A DNA stretch of 45,462 nucleotides from an uncultured Ruminococcus sp. GTDB taxonomy: Bacteria > Bacillota > Clostridia > Oscillospirales > Acutalibacteraceae. Location: contig CADBCC010000021.1 of the NCBI GenBank assembly GCA_902793125.1, forward strand, positions 1 to 45,462, given 5' to 3'. Shown in pieces: positions 41,175 to 45,462 of this stretch (position 1 is its first letter; every line of letters starts with the position of its first letter). Position numbers and translations under genes: made by a program. A model generated the notes under the pieces. That model did not search any database. It had not been told where the DNA came from and saw only the letters and a program-made list of their open reading frames with translations.

Positions 41175-42362
41175 ATGGAATATAAATTTTCCGACAGAAC
41201 AAATAATTTAAAACCAAGCGCCATAAGAGAGATTTTTAAATATGCCGCCGATCCCACGGTAGTATCTCTTTCCGCGGGCAATCCGTCGCCCGACGCTTTT
41301 CCAGTAAAAGAGTTAGAGGAGATTTCGGCTGAGCTGTTTAAGAAAAATCCTATCGGGCTTTTGCAGTACAGCGTTACCGAGGGCTATCCGCCGCTTCGGG
41401 AATATATGAAAAAATATATGGCTGAAAAATATAATACAGGCTCGGATGACGACGATATTATAATTACAACTGGCGCCCAGCAGATTATGGATTTTTCCAC
41501 AAAAGCGCTTGTTAATGAAAATGATGTTATTATTACCGAAGCGCCGAGTTTTATCGGTTCTTTAAATTCATTCAGAGCTTACAACGCAAAGCTTGCGGGA
41601 GTTCCCGTTGAGAGCGACGGTATGAATACAGACCTCCTTGAAAAAGCGCTTCAGGAAAACGAAAACGTCAGGTTTATCTATACAATCCCGAATTTCCAGA
41701 ATCCGTCGGGCGTTACAATGAGTTTGGAAAAACGTAAAAAGCTTTATGAATTAGCGTGTAAATACAACGTTCTTGTGCTTGAGGACAACCCCTACGGCGA
41801 CCTGAGATATCAGGGTGAGTTTATACCCTCGATAAAATCTATGGATACCGAAGGCAGAGTTATTTACGCGGGAAGCTTTAGCAAGGTTATTTCTCCCGGA
41901 ATGCGCGTAGCGTACGTAATCGCGCCTAAGCCGATTATTCAGAAACTTACCGTATGCAAGCAGGGAAGCGATGTTCATACAAATATCTGGTCACAGATGA
42001 TGTGCTATGAATTTCTTACAAAGTATGATTTTGAAGCTCATCTTGAGAAGCTTAGAACTATTTATCGTAAAAAAGCGAAGTTTGCAATGGACTTGCTTGA
42101 TAAATACTGCGCTCCGGAAATCACCTACGATAAAATCGACGGAGGTCTTTTTATTTGGTGCAAACTTCCCGAAGGCACAGATATGCTCGGTTTTGTAAAA
42201 CAGGCAATCGAGCGCAAAGTTTGCGTTGTTCCCGGAAACGCGTTCCTTACGGATGAAAATGAAACCTCCGACGGTTTCAGAATAAACTTCTCAACTCCGA
42301 CCGACGAGCAGCTTGAAAAGGGAATTAAAGCGCTCGGAAAATTAATAAAAGAAATTGTCTGA
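41175..42362 (+). CDS. PLP-dependent aminotransferase, class I/II
   Basis: The 395-residue protein is a fold-type I aminotransferase like the 2-aminoadipate/aromatic group (LysN or MocR-catalytic-like). It shows SLSAGNPSPDAFP near the N-terminus, the GAQQIMDFSTKAL segment, NPSGVTMS, the aspartate in VLEDNPYGDLRY and the PLP lysine in AGSFSKVISPGMRVAY. The start chosen has a GAGGAAC site 7 bases upstream and lies after the promoter. Earlier ATGs lie on or next to the start of transcription. The amino acid substrate cannot be told. It probably shares a transcript with trpS, 13 bases downstream. Confidence 0.9.
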   Translation: MEYKFSDRTNNLKPSAIREIFKYAADPTVVSLSAGNPSPDAFPVKELEEISAELFKKNPIGLLQYSVTEGYPPLREYMKKYMAEKYNTGSDDDDIIITTGAQQIMDFSTKALVNENDVIITEAPSFIGSLNSFRAYNAKLAGVPVESDGMNTDLLEKALQENENVRFIYTIPNFQNPSGVTMSLEKRKKLYELACKYNVLVLEDNPYGDLRYQGEFIPSIKSMDTEGRVIYAGSFSKVISPGMRVAYVIAPKPIIQKLTVCKQGSDVHTNIWSQMMCYEFLTKYDFEAHLEKLRTIYRKKAKFAMDLLDKYCAPEITYDKIDGGLFIWCKLPEGTDMLGFVKQAIERKVCVVPGNAFLTDENETSDGFRINFSTPTDEQLEKGIKALGKLIKEIV

Positions 42363-42375
42363 TGAGGTGTATATA

Positions 42376-43371
42376 ATGGAAACAGAAAAGAAAAAAGTCG
42401 CGCTGAGTTTAATTCAGCCCAGCGGAACAATAACTCTCGGAAACTATTTAGGAGCTATAAGAAACTGGGTAAAAATGCAGGACGAGTTCAATTGTATTTA
42501 TGCGCTCGCGGATTTGCACACAATTACCGTGCGTCAGGAACCGCCGAAAATGCGGAAAAATATTATTGACGCTTACGCCTCGATTTTAGCCTGCGGTATA
42601 GATGTGGAAAAAACTCTGTTTTTTATCCAGAGCCACGTTCATACCCACGCCGAAATGGCATGGATTTTAAATTGCTATACACAGTTCGGAGAGCTTTCGA
42701 GAATGACGCAGTTTAAGGACAAAAGCGCTAAGCACGCCGATAATATTAATGCGGGACTGTTTACTTATCCGTCTTTGATGGCGGCTGACATCCTGCTTTA
42801 CCAGGCGGATTATGTTCCCGTAGGCGCCGACCAGATGCAGCACCTTGAACTCACAAGAGATATCGCAAACCGTTTTAACGGACTTTACCCCAATGTTTTT
42901 AAAGTGCCCGAGGCTTATATCCCCAAGACCGGCGCGAGAGTAATGAGCCTGCAGGATCCTGCTAAAAAGATGAGTAAATCCGATGAAAACGTTAACGGAT
43001 GCGTACATCTTCTTGATCCTCCCGAGGTGATAATGAAAAAGTTCAAGCGCGCTATAACCGACAGCGAGGCTTGCGTTCGCTACGGCGAGGGAAAAGACGG
43101 AATAAACAACCTTATGGACATTTACGGTGCTGTAACAGGACTTACACACGAACAGATTGAACACGATTTCGGCGGAAAAGGCTACGGCGATTTTAAGTTT
43201 GCGGTAGGCGAAGCGGTGGTTGAAACACTCAGACCTGTAAGAGCTGAGTATGAAAAACTGATTGCCGATAAAGCATATTTGGAAAGCTGCTACAAGAAGG
43301 CGGATGAAATAGCTCTGAAAATCTCGAGCCGTACCTTGGCGAAAGCTAAGAAAAAGATAGGATTTATCTAA
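42376..43371 (+). CDS. trpS: Tryptophanyl-tRNA synthetase
   Basis: The 331-residue class I enzyme charges tRNA-Trp. The ATP-binding HIGH-type motif appears as LIQPSGTITLGNYLGA near the N-terminus (this variant is usual in bacterial TrpRS), and KKMSKSDEN is the KMSKS loop at about residues 197-205. The GADQMQHLELTRDIA segment that binds the adenylate is intact. The chosen ATG has a GAGGTG site upstream. An earlier ATG overlaps the end of the aminotransferase gene. No T-box leader is visible in front of it. Confidence 0.97.
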   Translation: METEKKKVALSLIQPSGTITLGNYLGAIRNWVKMQDEFNCIYALADLHTITVRQEPPKMRKNIIDAYASILACGIDVEKTLFFIQSHVHTHAEMAWILNCYTQFGELSRMTQFKDKSAKHADNINAGLFTYPSLMAADILLYQADYVPVGADQMQHLELTRDIANRFNGLYPNVFKVPEAYIPKTGARVMSLQDPAKKMSKSDENVNGCVHLLDPPEVIMKKFKRAITDSEACVRYGEGKDGINNLMDIYGAVTGLTHEQIEHDFGGKGYGDFKFAVGEAVVETLRPVRAEYEKLIADKAYLESCYKKADEIALKISSRTLAKAKKKIGFI

Positions 43372-43392
43372 AATGTGAATAAGATTTAATAT

Positions 43393-43420
43393 CGCGGTTT
43401 GGAAAAATATCCAAACCGCG
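43393..43420 (+). terminator. Hairpin after trpS
   Basis: CGCGGTTTGG and CCAAACCGCG form a perfect 10-bp stem around an 8-base AT loop. The T-run after it is short, so termination may be moderate. Confidence 0.7.
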
Positions 43421-43473
43421 TCATTTGTTATTATAGACAAAAAGGCACACCAAAATTTATGCACAATTCACAA

Positions 43474-43502
43474 TTGATTTTGTTACAAATTAGTTATAAA
43501 AT
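43474..43502 (+). promoter_or_regulatory. Promoter of the cohesin-like/CBM protein gene
   Basis: TTGATT and TAAAAT are 17 bases apart. The ATG lies about 55 bases after the expected start point and follows an AAGGAGAG site. Confidence 0.65.
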
Positions 43503-43564
43503 AGTAAGTGAATTATAATATTTATTATTATAACGGATATTATTTGCAAAGGAGAGAAAAGAAA

Positions 43565-45462
43565 ATGCAAATGTTAAAAAAATCTGCTGCTATAGTTCTT
43601 TCAATACTTATGGTATTGTCTATGATTATGGTAGCTGCAGGAACATCGGCTTTTGCGGCAGATAGTTATACTATCACAGCTAAAAGCGCACAAGGTGTGT
43701 TCAGCAATCTTTCCAAGTCTTATAAGGCGGGGGACGAGTTTGAACTGAAAGTTTACCTTACAGCAGACGATTATGTTTTAAACGGAAATTTAAAAATCGG
43801 TTTTAACAGCAGCGCTTTGTTTGTTAAAGAAGCTACAATCGGCGGACTTTTAAATTCTGCCGCTCCCGTTATCGCAGGTGCCGATGACGCGGAATATCAG
43901 GAGGCAAACAATTGTGTAGCTTGTACTTTTACCGGTACTAACGGCGCTAATTTCCAGACAGAAAGTGTTTTAGTTACGGCTAAATTCCAGGTTAAGAGTG
44001 CTATTTCAGGGAATCAGGATATCACCTTCGACGTTAAAACTCTTACGGGTATAGTTAATCCCAGTAAACCCACAACATTGTACAACTATATCAAAACCGG
44101 TGCAGTTGTTGAAGCTAACAAGAATAAGTTTTCTGTAAGAGCTGAGTTAACAGACGCTCAGGGCGGACAGCCTCAGACTGAAACTCCCACGAACGCTCCC
44201 ACAGCTGCTCCCACGGATGCTCCCACAGATGCTCCCACGGACGCTCCTGTTCCCAATGAATACACGACTAAGTTCACAAACAACCAGGGATGGACAGACG
44301 TATATCTCTACGCTTGGAACGGCGCGGGCGGAAAGAATGCTGAATGGCCCGGAGTAAAGCTCACAGATAAGGGCGTTAACGGTTACGGCGAAGAACAGTA
44401 TACCGCTACATTCTCATCTGAATATGATAATATTATCTTTAATAACGGCGGATCAGAACAGACTGTTGATATCGCTTACGATCCCACAGTAACAGGATAT
44501 TATCCCATAGAAAAAACTAACAATAAATGGGAAGTAGGCACATGGACTGATGAGCCCGAAACAGAACCTCCCACAGAAGAACCCACAGAAGAACCCACAG
44601 AAGAGGCTACAGAAGAACCCACAGAAGCTCCTACAGAAGCTCCTACAGATGAGCCCACAGAACCTCAGACAGATGCTCCCACCGACGAACCTACAGAGCC
44701 TCAGACAGGCGAAGTTACAGAGCCCCAGACAGGCGAAGTTACAGAGCCCCAGACAGGCGAAGTTACAGAGCCTCAGACAGGCGAAGTTACAGAGCCCCAG
44801 ACAGGCGAAGTTACACAGCCCCAGACAGGCGAAGTTACACAGCCCCAGACAGGTGAAGCTACACAGTCTCAGACAGGTGAAGCTACACAGTCTCAGACAG
44901 AAGCTTTCGAAACTTACTACACATTCCTCTATCTGCCTTCAGCAGAACAGGAAGCAGCAGGCTATACATATAAGCTTAACTTCAACGATCCCGAAGGATA
45001 CAACCCCGAGAACTGGCATCAGTATACATTTACTCAGGATCCTCGTACAATGGATGGCGTTCATCTTTACAGCGTAGAAATTCCTAAGGATTTTGACAAT
45101 GTAACCACTTTACAGTATCAGGTTTACGACGGTGATACATGGGTAACTCAGAATGAGTTCTCCAACGTTAAATTGAGCGATTACAGTAATAACATCATTA
45201 AGGCTGACGGAACAGTTGGACCTGAGATCAAGCCTACAGAAGAGCAGACAGACGCTCCCACAGAAGAAGTTACAGGTGCTCCTACTACAGAGGAAGAAAC
45301 AAACGAACCCACAGTAGAACCCACAGCAGAGCCTACAGTAGAGCCTACAGTAGAGCCCACAGTAGCGCCCACAGACGCTCCTACAGTTGCTCCTACATCA
45401 GCTCCCGCGACAAAGGCTACACAGCCTTCTACAATCGCTCCCGGAAAGGTTGACTTCAGCAA
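43565..45462 (+). CDS. Cohesin-like/CBM26-like surface protein, N-terminal part
   Basis: The frame runs off the window after about 632 residues. After a signal peptide ending SAFAAD comes a cohesin-like Ig domain at about residues 35-190 (FELKVYLTADDYVLNGNLKIGFNS, VLVTAKFQVKS). A Pro/Thr/Ala linker follows, then a starch-binding-type module of the CBM26 kind at about 237-325. It begins TTKFTNNQGWTDVYLYAW and has the WPG, IIFNNG and EQTVDI marks. Next is a long Thr/Glu/Pro linker with tandem repeats, and a second beta-rich module at about 455-545 (ETYYTFLYLPS, NWHQYTF). The visible end is again a Thr/Pro linker. The layout recalls starch-adherence proteins and scaffoldins of Ruminococcus bromii. 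Whether the Ig domain truly binds dockerins, such as the one encoded at 32159, is unproven. Confidence 0.85.
   Translation, partial: MQMLKKSAAIVLSILMVLSMIMVAAGTSAFAADSYTITAKSAQGVFSNLSKSYKAGDEFELKVYLTADDYVLNGNLKIGFNSSALFVKEATIGGLLNSAAPVIAGADDAEYQEANNCVACTFTGTNGANFQTESVLVTAKFQVKSAISGNQDITFDVKTLTGIVNPSKPTTLYNYIKTGAVVEANKNKFSVRAELTDAQGGQPQTETPTNAPTAAPTDAPTDAPTDAPVPNEYTTKFTNNQGWTDVYLYAWNGAGGKNAEWPGVKLTDKGVNGYGEEQYTATFSSEYDNIIFNNGGSEQTVDIAYDPTVTGYYPIEKTNNKWEVGTWTDEPETEPPTEEPTEEPTEEATEEPTEAPTEAPTDEPTEPQTDAPTDEPTEPQTGEVTEPQTGEVTEPQTGEVTEPQTGEVTEPQTGEVTQPQTGEVTQPQTGEATQSQTGEATQSQTEAFETYYTFLYLPSAEQEAAGYTYKLNFNDPEGYNPENWHQYTFTQDPRTMDGVHLYSVEIPKDFDNVTTLQYQVYDGDTWVTQNEFSNVKLSDYSNNIIKADGTVGPEIKPTEEQTDAPTEEVTGAPTTEEETNEPTVEPTAEPTVEPTVEPTVAPTDAPTVAPTSAPATKATQPSTIAPGKVDFS
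44693..44900 (+). repeat. 24-base tandem repeat encoding a GEVTEPQT linker
   Basis: Eight full copies and one partial copy of a 24-base unit (starting ACAGAGCCYCAGACAGGCGA) run head to tail inside the coding frame. Copies diverge gradually: the last ones change GAG to CAC-type codons, GTT to GCT, and CCC to TCT. This gives an eight-residue linker repeat. Copy number probably varies between strains by slippage. Confidence 0.9.

Noticed and set aside
44693-44900. Possible CRISPR array (regular 24-base repeats)
   Set aside because: There are no spacers. The repeats are contiguous, in frame and encode a linker; no cas genes are near.
44550-45077. Plus-strand reading frame of 175 codons rich in Gln, Pro and Arg
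   Set aside because: It is the shifted frame of the Thr/Glu/Pro linker repeats of the cohesin-like/CBM gene, with no ribosome site and a repeat-driven composition.

Overview
The window looks like a chromosomal piece of an anaerobic, low-to-mid GC Firmicute of the class Clostridia, most likely a Ruminococcus-like member of the Oscillospirales. The signs are a dockerin, a cohesin-like domain, starch-binding-type modules with Pro/Thr/Glu-rich linkers, a membrane pyrophosphatase, L-lactate dehydrogenase and a NuoE/NuoF-type electron-bifurcating complex. Shine-Dalgarno sequences are strong, promoters are of the TTGACA/TATAAT type, and rho-independent hairpins separate most transcription units. The taxonomic call is inference from gene content only.

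Layout. (1) 1-11369, plus strand: a surface and secretion region. It starts with the C-terminal part of a carbohydrate-binding-like protein, followed by a TasA/camelysin-like protein, a SipW-type (Ser/His, ER-type) signal peptidase and a small lipoprotein, all tightly spaced. A 460-bp regulatory gap with an inverted repeat, a promoter and a structured leader precedes a 2524-residue mosaic surface protein. (2) 11438-20247, minus strand: a complete glutamate-to-arginine operon in the order argG, argH, argC, argJ, argB, a GNAT acetyltransferase, argD and argF. An ARG-box-like site lies upstream. The last gene is unusual: ornithine carbamoyltransferase is fused in frame to an ArsC/Spx-type domain. 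(3) 20591-26831: a flavin reductase-like protein, a lipoprotein related to class C beta-lactamases but without the catalytic serine, membrane pyrophosphatase, thioredoxin and its reductase, and lactate dehydrogenase. (4) 27037-31469: a three-gene operon (NuoE-like, NuoF-like, NuoG-N/GltD-like fusion) best matched by the Sporomusa-type bifurcating transhydrogenase StnABC. (5) 31675-35780: a translationally coupled run of a Ser/Lys-rich lipoprotein, a small dockerin protein, an HPr-kinase-like protein, a PqqD-like protein, an S24/S26-like peptidase and NAD(P)H-hydrate epimerase, then an SseB-like protein. This is the strongest candidate for an undescribed system. (6) 35844-43371: an EamA transporter, a HAD hydrolase that has lost its N-terminal catalytic motif, an alanine/glycine symporter, a PPase-like/NUDIX protein, a candidate small RNA, a degenerate DHHW-family protein, an aminotransferase and trpS. 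(7) 43565 to the end: the N-terminal part of a cohesin-like/CBM26-like surface protein with tandem linker repeats.

Together the genes suggest a polysaccharide-adhering fermenter, possibly starch-adhering by analogy with the Ruminococcus bromii amylosome. It would balance NADH, NADPH and ferredoxin through the bifurcating complex and lactate dehydrogenase, and would use pyrophosphate energy at the membrane. Two recurrent themes are worth noting. Several proteins have a recognisable enzyme fold with a lost catalytic residue, and two loci (argF-arsC and the HAD gene) look as if a short deletion had removed sequence. The assembly should be checked at both places.
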